Source: Gavia stellata (taxonomy: Eukaryota; Chordata; Aves; Gaviiformes; Gaviidae). From it: a DNA stretch of 64,000 nt. Of the stretch, positions 41,051-50,300 are shown in pieces (the stretch's first letter is position 1; every line of letters starts with the position of its first letter). The stretch is taken from contig NC_082613.1 of the NCBI RefSeq assembly GCF_030936135.1, positions 2,170,001 through 2,234,000 of the forward strand, given 5' to 3'. Below the pieces are notes generated by a model that was not told the origin of the DNA, searched no databases, and saw only the letters and a program-made list of their open reading frames with translations. A program made the position numbers and the translations under genes.

Positions 41051-44000
41051 ACTCAGCAGGGACTAAACCACACGGACCAAGCCTGGCGGCTGACGGGAGG
41101 GAAGGGAAGAGGAAAGGGAGGGATACGGCATCAGCGTGGCCAGGGTGAGAGCCGAGCTGGGTGGGTGGCAGGGTGCTCCTTCTCCGTGGGGTGCTGCCAG
41201 CCCAGGACCTGCTTGTCCTTATCGCAGGTGTGGGCAGCACTGTGTCCCCCCGGGGACCACGGGGCAGAGGAGAGAGCATTAGCGGTAATTTGGGGGATAG
41301 GGATGCTGGGACGATCGAGGATAAGAAGATGAGGAATTGCCTTTTCCGAGGAAACGAGGAACCAGAGAATCAACCCCAGATCAGGATGAAAAGGAGGGAC
41401 CCTGCATCACAGGAAAACGCTGGATCAAAGGGGTCGCTTACCGCGGCTCCGAGCGTTCCCTGGCACGGCCGACGGGCGATTTTCTCCCCAGCCCCGGCAC
41501 GAGACCAAACCCCGCCGGCTGCATCCGGAGCCCCACGCCAGCACAGGAGCCACTGGCCGGGCACAGGGAGGAGGTTTGGGAGCCTGCGCTGCCACGGGCG
41601 GGAGGTGGGTCCGGCCGCGCCGAGGACAGGTCTGGCCCTGCTCTCCAGCCACGCTCCCTGCCCAAAGCGCGGCTCTGCGCAGCATTGATGTGGTCAGGGC
41701 AGGGCTGAGCCTGGCAGCCGGCTCAACCAGCGCTGGGACCGGCCAGGCCAGGGCCACACCAGCTCGATGGCTGAGAACAAGGGGGACCGTCCCCCAAATG
41801 CTGCACCCTGGGGACGTTTGCCCATCGCGGTTTATTCGCCTGGGCAGCTGCGGGCCCCACTGCCCGCACACTGCCAGCCCTGATGGATGCCTTCTGGGGT
41901 CTGGCATCATGTCACGCCTCACCGGTGAGCACCCAGGGCTGGGATGTCCCCCCACATCCAATGCCACGGCGGGTCCCGGGACCAGAGCCTGCAGAGCCGA
42001 GCTTTCACTTGCACCAGTAAGAAAACTTTCTCCCATGTCAGGCTTTGGTCCTGCGTTAAAACAGCGAGGGACTGAGGAAGGAGTCCCCCAGGACCTGTAA
42101 GCAAATACCCAGGGCAAGGGAGATTTGGTGACCCAGTGCCCTGTCCCAGCTCCGGAGCGTCCCAAGGGACATACGTGACCCCTGTGCTGCGGTCACTGTA
42201 GCCTCGCTGGTGCCAGGCAGCCGTGACAAGCAATGGGGAGCTCTGCGAGCAACTCGTGTCCTCCGAGACCGGCCGCGCCAGTTACTTAAAACCCCACCAA
42301 AGGGGAAGAAAGACAGCGGGGTTCGGCTCGGCCATCCCCAGGGAGGAGGTGGCAGCATGGGGAGGAAGGAAGCGCTGTCACCCTGAGTGGCCCCTGTGCC
42401 ACAGAGGCGGCCCCCAGCCCCGGGGCAGTGCCAGCCAGCCGCAGCCGCTGCGTCCCGCTCCGGCCAGGCATGCTGCTGCCAGACAGGGCTGCGGGAGACG
42501 GCTGGAGCGGCAGGAGCCCAGCCATGGCCGGATGCCCATCGCAGGCATTCTGGGCTCAGATCGCAGTAGTGGCCCTCGCTGGGGATCTCAGCGAGAACCC
42601 CGACGTGCCGGGCCACCGCGATGCCCTTCGCCGAGCCCCCGGGATGCTGCAGGGCTCGGCTGTACCATCGGAGGACACAGCAGCTCGCCTGCCACCGCTG
42701 TCATGGCAATACATTTCCCCAGTCCCCAAATCCCCTTTGTGAGCTCTCTCCTCGTGGTGAAACCCGCACCAGACTCGCAGGCAGCATCTTTCCCTGTTTT
42801 TTCTTGTTTTTCAAGGCTAGCTTGAAGCTTTCCCTTCCTTTTCCGGGGTTGCTGCCCGCTAATGCCAATATGTACCTGTTTGCTCTTCTCCTGCCCTTTG
42901 CACTGAAATGCTGCTTGGGCATTTGCCTTCTGTCGGAGGAAACTACTTAAGCCCCGGGTGGGTTCACGCCTGCAGGAGGGGGAGCAATCGGAAAACCCAA
43001 ACCCTTAACCCCAAACCCCTTTGCTGGCTCCCTGACCCCCTCTATACGGAACCAGCAGTAAATCCAGCTCCAGGAGCCGGCTGCCAGCGCATCCACAGCC
43101 TGTCCCCACGCATCCAGAGCCACGGCCACGCGCAGGGACGTCGGGGGCTCCGCTTCCCCTGTGCCCATCCCGTTGCTGCCCCGGAGCCTCCGCGGTGTTT
43201 CTGCCTCCGGAGCGGGCAAGTGCTGACAAGCCAGTCCGGAGCGCGGCAAAGCCGGGCCCCCAAACCCCGCGGATCTTCACAGTCTGAGCAGAGAGCCCTC
43301 AAAAGGTCAGCTGAGGCTGTTTCCAAGCAGTCAGAGAACTGGAAGGGCGGCTTATTATAAAACTCTACCATACATTTTCCTGCTGCCAGGAAACCCCCTT
43401 TTTTCCATGTCTAAATGAATGTTAAAGCTGAACCCCAAAGGACTTTGTTGTTGTTTTCGTTGCTGCTCCACCCTCCCGCCGGTTAAATCTCTGCTTCCAT
43501 GAAATGGTCAAAGGCAGGAGGTTTTGCAGGACAGGTGAGCAGCGGAGCGCTCCCCGCCTCTCCCGGTAAACTCATCCGGGACGGCCGAGGTCCCACGGAC
43601 CCGGAGGTGCCGATGGGCTGGGCTGGGGCATCACCCGCCGTGCCCACCCCAGTGGCCGGGGAGGGCAGAAGTCACAGGTGGGAGGTCTCTGTCACCGGTG
43701 CCCCCCGAAGAAGAAACCCAGTGGATTTCCAGCCAAAAATAATAGAAACAAAATACTTCTCCATGCTCCCAGAGCGCTTTTGCAGAAGGGTGACGGGTCC
43801 ATCAAAATCGAGGGGTTGCTCCCTTGTTTTACACGGCGCTCTAGATCCAGCAAGAGCGAGGACTTTGACTTCGCTGTAGTTTTACCCCAAAGCCACCGGT
43901 TCCCGTGTCCCCAGGTCCCATGCAGCACCCGGGCAGGCTAGGGTGCTGCGCAGGGGACTCAGCCCACCGCTCGTGGACTGTCACGGCCCCAGCGAGACAG

Positions 44001-44554
44001 CGGGCCGGCAGCTCCGGCAGTGCGTGCACAGCTGGATTTAAGATGTTCAATCCCTGCAAAAAGTTACGGATGTCCTGAAACTCGTGGGCGCGGTGGGGAG
44101 AGCCCCGAACACCGGAGTCACTTGCTGCAAACGGCACCGCGGCTCAACGCTACTGTCGCACGGCTGCAGCAATAAGGATTCGGGACTTTCTGCGGGTCAC
44201 CCTCCCCGGGCTGCATGGGGCAACCCGTGGCGAAGCAGCTGGGAAAAGGAATGGGCTGGCTGAGCCCGGTACTGATGGAAAGGAGCTGGAGGAGGCTCGT
44301 GTGGCGCTGGGTGCAGGACGGTATGAAAAGGGAGATGCTGCGGGGCTGGATGCCCGTTCCCTGAGCCGGCTGGAACAGGGACGGTGATGGCCACCGCAGA
44401 GCAGCTTCCCAGTCTGCGCCGGGGCTGCTGGAGTCCCCGCGAGCCGGCGAGTTTGGTTTCTTCCCCTCTTACACCACAGAAGATGTCGGACACTCTTCCC
44501 CCATCCTGTCCTATCCAGGGGCAAAAATCATGTTGTGACACGATGGGGAATGAA

Positions 44555-44725
44555 TATAACCGGTGATAATGTCCAGTATCTTTTCTTCCCCCCAAATTAA
44601 GAGGTAGCTATGAAATAACATATATAAACAACTGGCTTTAGATCCACCCCCCCTCTGAAGAGCTTTTGTAATGGAAATGCATAGAGAGATGTGCAGAGAC
44701 GAATAAGGAACTGAGTAATAGGAAG
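44555..44725. promoter_or_regulatory. AT-rich island in RGS19 intron 1
   Basis: AT-rich block (GAATATAACCGGTGATAATG, AAATAACATATATAAACAAC) bordered by GC-rich sequence, without coding frame. Candidate regulatory element by composition alone. Confidence 0.25.
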
Positions 44726-45329
44726 TCTCGGCGAAGGCTGTGGGCACCGGCTCACCCGGAAGCCGCTGTTATTCCAGGCAAGAGCCCGAAGCGCCAAACC
44801 CCGAGAGCTCGTGGCGCGGCGGCACAAAGGCGGCGATGCCTGCCGGCCTCGCTCTGCCGCGGCTGCTCTGCTTTTGGGGTGCTCAGGCATGGCCGGGGCG
44901 TTGGTGCCAGAAACCGGCCCGAGGAGCAGGAGGAGCTGGAAGGGAAAGGCAGGGCAGCCCACGGGATGAGCAGCGGTGCCAGCACTGAAGGTGGCTCTTA
45001 CCTCCTCTTGAGCTGACTTTCCGAAATAATTTTATCCAGAGGATAAAAATTTGGAAAAAAAGAGGAAAAGCCACAGCAGCTTGAGCTCATGCTCTGCAGA
45101 GGTCGAGGAGCGATGCGGCGGCTGCTTTGCCGCTCCGGACCTGTTGCTCCCAGAGAAGAGCCCCGAGCACTGAGCTCAGCAGCCCCCTTTGCACGAGCCC
45201 AGCTGAAACTCAAGGTGTTGTAGCCCAAGTCCAGCCTAAAAGTGCGATTACAACCAAAGATAAGCAAAGACAGGAGAGGATGCACTTTGGGAGGTGGCAG
45301 AGATGTGCTGCTCCTGCACCTCGGGCAGA

Positions 45330-45580
45330 TTCAGCATTAATTACTATGCCAAGGTATTTTTCTCCCTTACCCTCTCTGGATTTGAGTTGCATTATCCGAT
45401 TATCTGCCTTCGGTTCCTTCTTTTTTTTAATAACAATATCAAAATGGGCACCCGCAGCCTGATTGAGATATATTCGTGTCACTAAATTCCTGCTTCTCCG
45501 CTATAATCTTATGAGGTGGAGTTTGTTTAATTGCTGAAGAACACGACTGTATTTTGATTAGCGGCTTGAGTCATTTGTGG
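45330..45580. promoter_or_regulatory. AT-rich island with homeodomain, GATA-like and AP-1 motifs
   Basis: Contains GCATTAATTACTATG, GATTATC, TAATAACAATATC, TTTGATTAGC and a perfect AP-1 site TGAGTCA at 45567, all within 250 bp of GC-poor sequence between GC-rich flanks. Looks like a conserved noncoding element; not tested by alignment. Confidence 0.35.
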
Positions 45581-46833
45581 GGAAGGGCTGACGCGGAGGA
45601 GCTAAAATCCTTGTAGGGAAATCTGATGTGGCACTCTCCCTTGGGAGATATTCTGAAATATGTGCCCACTGGGGCGACCCGTTTTCCCAAAGAAAACGAT
45701 ATCCACCAGGCCAGCAACCACTACGGGCTCCGCTCATCCAGCGTGACACGGGACGAGCGTCTCTATCGACCGGGATGGTGGAGATGTATCCAAAGGGGAA
45801 TGAACTCCCCTCGCAGCTGGGAAATCCCTCCCACTCACTTAACACTTTTTGTTTAGTTTCTTAAATAAGGCCATGGATCTGCGCCAGAGCAGCCTCATGG
45901 AAGCGGCGGGGAGAGGGAGCTTCCCGGGGGAGCCGCTCCGTGCCCAGAGACGCATGGCGATCCACATGCGGAGCAGCTCTGGCGGCCACGCCTGGCCCTC
46001 TCCATCCCTTGGCCCTGGGGACGCGGCGCCAAGTCGCGGCATCCCTCGACGCTGCCCACGTGTTGGGCTCGTGTTGGGCGACGGTCGGATGTCACGTCCC
46101 TGTCCCTACGTGGGGAGAACCGCGTCCCGCACGCCACCGAGCCAGGTCCCTCCGCTCGACCCTTTGGCCGTGCCGCTGCTGGAGGACCCGCTGGGGACCG
46201 GAGCCCGCGGTCGCCCTGACCTCAACCAACCTCCCCGGGCCCCGGTGCTCCCCGCTGCGCCGGCCGGCCGGGGCAGGGGTCCCCACCGCTGCCGCTCTCT
46301 GCGACGAGGCATGGCACCCCTCTGCATCGGGGGCACGGGGAGCCGCAGCGGGAGGGAGCCTGCCTGGCCGAGCGGTGGGTGGATGCTCCAGCACCGCCCT
46401 GGCACCCACCTGTGGGTGCAGGGAGGGCTGGGGAGGCCTCCGGGGGGAGATCCTCCCTGCGAGCTCCCCCCCGGGGCTGGGCAAGCCCCGGTGCAGCCGG
46501 CCCTGCGGCTGGAGGGTGCCCCCCTCCTTCCTCCTCCATCCTCCTCCTCCTCGCAGGAGCCCTGCCCTCCCGCGGGGTGATGCGGCGGGGAGGGCCCCCT
46601 CCCTGCTGGGTGCTCGGGGTCCCCCCGCCCCGCCGGCCGGTTCCCCACGGAGCATCCCGCTGCCCCCCCCCCGGCAGCGGGATGCAGCAGCCGGACACAC
46701 GGACGCACACGCAGCCAGACACACAGAGCCCGACCGCTCCATCAACCCCGGCGCTCCGCGCTGCTCGGTGCGTGGCCGGGGGGGCGGGCGGGGAAGCGTG
46801 CAGGGGAGGATGCACCGGGCGGGGGGCGCATGC

Positions 46834-46874
46834 GGGGGGGGGGGGGGGGCGTGCAAAGCGGGGCGGGGGGGGGG
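46834..46874 (+). repeat. Long G runs, quadruplex-prone
   Basis: Sixteen G at 46834-46849 and ten at 46865-46874, with GTGCAAAGCGGGG present twice 26 nt apart. Such tracts are sequencing-prone and can form G-quadruplexes. Confidence 0.8.
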
Positions 46875-47041
46875 CCGTGCAAAGCGGGGTCCGCCCGCGG
46901 CCCGCGGGGAGGGCGGCTGTGCTGGGCGCAGGGCGAGGGAGGGGGCGGTGGGCCCCTGTGCGGGGTGTCCGTCCCCCCCCCCCCCGCCCCGCGGCATCCC
47001 GCGGGCGGCGGCGGCCCCGGGCCGGGGCGCGGGGTACTCAC

Positions 47042-47200
47042 GGGCCGGGCATCCGCGCCGCCGCCGCGCAGCGCCGTCCGCGGCCGCCGCTGCCCCGCTG
47101 CCCCCCGGCCGCCGCCTCTGCGCTGCCTCCGGGCTCGGCACCGGAGGGAGAGGGAGAGGCAGCGGGAGCGGAGCGGAGCGGCGCGGCTGCACTGCGCACG
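47042..47200 (-). other. RGS19: Likely RGS19 first exon in CpG island
   Basis: On the - strand the CpG island ends in GGATGCCCGGCCC|GTGAGT, a strong donor. The ATG at 47052 opens MPGP, but joined to the exon at 34960 that frame runs about 46 codons to a TGA inside that exon. It would thus be an upstream open frame rather than the RGS19 start. The exon's 5' limit is a guess. Confidence 0.5.
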
Positions 47201-47202
47201 CG
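47193..47202. promoter_or_regulatory. NRF1-type site
   Basis: TGCGCACGCG, one base from the palindromic core TGCGCATGCG, at the upstream edge of the inferred RGS19 first exon. Confidence 0.45.
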
Positions 47203-47220
47203 TCCCCCGGCCCCTGCGAT

Positions 47221-47263
47221 TGACTTCCTAAAGCAATTGCAGCTTTGGCACTTCCTCACGTCA
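47221..47263 (-). promoter_or_regulatory. CRE-like and ETS sites upstream of RGS19
   Basis: On the - strand TGACGTGAGGAAGTG joins a CRE variant to an ETS core, and TAGGAAGTCA lies about 25 nt further towards the gene. Spacing to the CpG island fits a proximal promoter. Function inferred. Confidence 0.4.
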
Positions 47264-47291
47264 AAACACACACACACACACGCACACACAC
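47264..47291. repeat. (CA)n microsatellite
   Basis: ACACACACACACACGCACACACACA, one interruption, abutting the minisatellite that follows. Confidence 0.95.
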
Positions 47292-47293
47292 AG

Positions 47294-48500
47294 AGGCACC
47301 CAGCGCCCTGCACCGGCACCCGCTATGGGCACCCAGCACCGGCACCTACTGCCTGCACCCAGCACCAGCAGCATGCTCCCAGTACTGGCATTCCCCACCA
47401 GCACCCAGTATGGGCACCCAGCACCGGCACCCTGCACCAGCAACATGCTCCCAATACTGGCACCCTCCACCAGCACCAGGCACCCAATACTGGCACCCAG
47501 CACCAGCACCCAATATGGGCACCCTGCACCTACTACATGCACCCAGCACCAGCAACATGCTCCCAGTACTGGCACCCCCCACCAGCACCCAGTATGGGCA
47601 CCCAGCACCAGCACCCTGCACCAGCACCTACTGCGTGCACCCAGCACCAGCAGCATGCTCCCAGTACTGGCACCCCCCACCAGCACCCAGTATGGGCACC
47701 CAGCACCAGCACCCTGCACCAGCACCAGCAACATGCTCCCAATACTGGCACCCTCCACCAGCACCAGGCACCCAATACTGGCACCCAGCACCAGCAACAT
47801 GCTCCCAATACTGGCACCCCCCACCAGCACCAGGCACCCAGTACTGGCACCCTGCACCAGCCCCCAATATGGACACCCTGCACATACTACATGCACCCAG
47901 CACCAGCAACATGCTCCCAGTACTGGTACCCCCCACCAGCACCCAGTATGGGCACCCAGCATCGGCACCTACTGCGTGCACCCAGCAACATGCTCCCAGT
48001 ACTGGCACCCCCCACCAGCACCCAGTATGGGCACCCTGCACCTAACTACATGCACCCAGCACCAGCAACATGCTCCCAGTACTGGCACCCTGCACCAGTA
48101 CCAGGCACCCAATACTGGCACCCTGCACCAGCACCCAGTATGGGCACCCAGCACCTATTACATGCACCCAGCACCAGTACCATGCACCCAGTACTGGCAC
48201 CCTGCACCAGCACCCAGTACCAGCTCTTTGCACCCAGTACTGGCACCCTGTACACTGCACCAGGCACCAGCAACATGCACCCAGTACTGGCACCCTGCAC
48301 TGGCACCATGCACCCAATACTGGCACCCTGCATGACCACGTTGTACCAGCACCCTGCACCCAACACTGGCACCCTGCACTGGCACCATGCACCCAATACT
48401 GGCACCCTGCACGACCACGTTGTACCAGCACCCTGCACCCAACACTGGCACCCTCCATCAGCACCCGGTACCCAGCACTGGCACCCTGCACCAGCACTGG
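47294..48500. repeat. 1.2-kb minisatellite of CACCCAGCACCAG/CCAGTACTGGCACC units
   Basis: Short modules (GCACCCAGTATGGG, CATGCTCCCAGTACTGG, CACCCAGCACCAGCA, CACCCTGCACCAG) recur dozens of times, grouped in larger blocks: CATGCTCCCAGTACTGGCA or its AATACTGGCA variant appears about nine times. Because no module contains a stop in several frames, long spurious open frames arise on both strands (WHPAPAP-like on +, cysteine/glycine-rich on -). Lies within about 0.1-1.3 kb upstream of the inferred RGS19 start. Confidence 0.95.
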
Positions 48501-48639
48501 AGGGCCCCTCTGCCCCTGCGGGGTCCTTGCCCATCCCTGCGGCGTGGGGCAGGGCTGCCTGCGGAGATGCCCCCGGGAGCTGCTTCCCACCCGAGGCCCT
48601 GCCATGGAGTGGCTTTCCCGAAATCAGTGGTTTCTCTGG

Positions 48640-48870
48640 TTGTTTTTTTTTTTTAAAAGGGGGGATTATGCGTCACTAAAAATAAAGGGTGATAAAACTT
48701 TGGGAGAGAAAGGAGGCATAAAAATTTCATGATCTTGCCAGCCAGGGAAATTATCCCACTTTATTATTTAAAACCTCATTAAAAACCATTTTCCTGGGAG
48801 AGACAATGATCAAACCACCGTCTATTTCAATCCTCGAGACGTGCACTCCGCTACGTGGGGAACGTGTTTA
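48640..48870. promoter_or_regulatory. AT-rich block with MEF2-like motif
   Basis: TTATGCGTCACTAAAAATAA combines a CRE-like half site with CTAAAAATA (MEF2 core), followed by GATAAAAC, TTATTATTTAAAAC and ACAATGATC. No coding frame. Candidate regulatory element just beyond the minisatellite. Confidence 0.35.
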
Positions 48871-49308
48871 AAATAGGCCCCTACACGTGACTGCTCAGCT
48901 GAAAACGGCAACCCTGACCCCCACCCATGCCAGCCGCATCCCCGAGCCGAGACCCCCTGCCCCTGCGCGGGGGGATCGCACAGCACCCACTGCGCCTCCC
49001 GCCATTCCAGCCAATACTCCGGATTTTCCTCTTTTTCCCCATCCAGCTCACTCCAGCGGGAGCTACAAAGCGCTTGCCCAGGGAGGACGTGCCCAGGGAC
49101 CTCTCCGGGCGAAGCAGGCTCCTTCCTCCCATTGCAACTTTTCCAAATCTTCGGAGCAGCGCCAGCGCGGAGCCGTGGCTGCCAGGCTGCTCCCTCCCGC
49201 CGTGCGACCCGGCCGCCAGCCCTCCGATTTGCTTTAGCGGTTCATTTAGCTGGAAGCTCACGAATGCCCGGAAAGGCTCCCACATCTTCAGGAACTGCTT
49301 TGTAGCAT

Positions 49309-49324
49309 GTGTGTGTGTGTGTGT
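49309..49324. repeat. (GT)n microsatellite
   Basis: Eight GT units. Confidence 0.95.
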
Positions 49325-49500
49325 TTGGGATTTTTAGAAATCCCCCCGAACGTTGGGGCTTGTGATTCCTTGTGATTCTCGAGCCGGTCTGTCCCTTTGG
49401 ATGGTGAAAAGACCTTGAGTGTTTGGTTTAAAAGAAGTCACTTTTTTAAAAAAGAAAGCGTGGCTTGGGAGAAAATGTTTGGAGCTTTTTTTTTTTTTTG

Positions 49501-49557
49501 TAATGGTTGGACTTGATGATCTTACAGGTCTTTTCCAACCTTAGTGATTCTGTGAGC
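49501..49557 (+). mobile_element. CR1 LINE 3'-terminal fragment
   Basis: GGTTGGACTTGATGATCTTA, CAGGTCTTTTCCAACC, then GATTCTGTGA: the diagnostic 3' end of CR1, including one copy of its terminal octamer repeat. Only the last about 57 nt are recognisable, typical of 5'-truncated insertion. A T run precedes it. This is the strongest taxonomic marker in the window. Confidence 0.9.
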
Positions 49558-49869
49558 TCCCAAATCACAGCCAAGCCGTGCTGTCAGCGACCAGCCAAGC
49601 TCACAGCGGTTTGTGCTCACAGTGCCACGGCTCGGCCTAGCCACCTCCTCTGTAAATCCACACAGCGGGGAGGGAAACGCGTCTTTTTTAGCAATTGCAA
49701 AGGGTAAGTAGCCGGGAACATCGCTCCAATTCGGCTTTGAGTTTGGAAAGCTGCTGTCCCCCTGGGCTGTGAAGCAGGGATGGGGAGCAGGAGCTGGGAA
49801 GGACAGGCATCCTGCCCGCACGCAGAGGCAGGAGGGAGGGAAGCGGCAGCCTCGCTCCAGCCCTTTCTG

Positions 49870-50300
49870 TGCTGAATGGTGACAGTCGGTGGCAGAGGCG
49901 CTGCCCGGAGACCCCCCGCACGCCCCCCCCGCGCCGTGCCGGTCCCGCAGCAGCCCCTCCGGCTGTTAACACCTCCCCAGGCTCTCCCACCCAGACCCTT
50001 CCCAGCCCGTCTCCAGCGGGGTTCCAGCCCCCGCTCCCGGCTGCAGTAGCGGGGCCCGCCCGCAGGTGCCGCCCGACTCCGCCGGGAGCGCTGCGGGCAG
50101 CGGCTCTGCGGGGCCCCGGTCCGGCCCCGGCCCCGGCCCCGGGGGAAGGGCGCTCTGCGGGGCGGCCGGGCAGGGAGCGGAGGCTTCACCGCCTGCTGCA
50201 GAGCGGCTCCAGGCCGGGAGCACTTGGGCAGCCGGGGCACCATCCTGGTAGGTGCTGGTGCCGCGGCCGTTTGGTACCCGAGGGGCATTTCCGAAGGGAG
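49870..50300. promoter_or_regulatory. Second CpG island, candidate promoter
   Basis: About 400 bp of dense CpG with (GGCCCC)n-like tracts, separate from the RGS19 island. A + strand donor CATCCTG|GTAGGT lies at its edge (exon end 50247). It could be an untranslated first exon of the next + strand gene; OPRL1 would be expected there from human gene order. No coding exon supports this within the window. Confidence 0.35.

Larger units (their letters stand above)
34961..47041 (-). other. RGS19 intron 1 (about 12 kb)
   Basis: If the 47-kb island is the promoter, this is one long GC-rich intron. Its many large open frames on both strands reflect base composition. Distinct AT-rich islands (listed separately) stand out as candidate regulatory elements. 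The span depends on the first-exon call. Confidence 0.55.
46000..47250 (-). promoter_or_regulatory. RGS19: CpG island, inferred RGS19 promoter
   Basis: Over 1 kb of extreme GC and CpG density containing the presumed first exon. The - strand is favoured because of the donor at 47041 and the downstream RGS19 exons. In human the homologous island also serves OPRL1 on the other strand; no + strand exon is evident here. Confidence 0.6.

Noticed and set aside
47294-48500. CRISPR-like array
   Set aside because: The repeats are contiguous, degenerate minisatellite modules without unique spacers, in a vertebrate genome.
46379-48679. 766-codon + strand open frame across the CpG island and minisatellite
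   Set aside because: It arises from stop-poor GC-rich sequence joined to a tandem array that is open in several frames on both strands. No domain, and it overlaps the RGS19 promoter.
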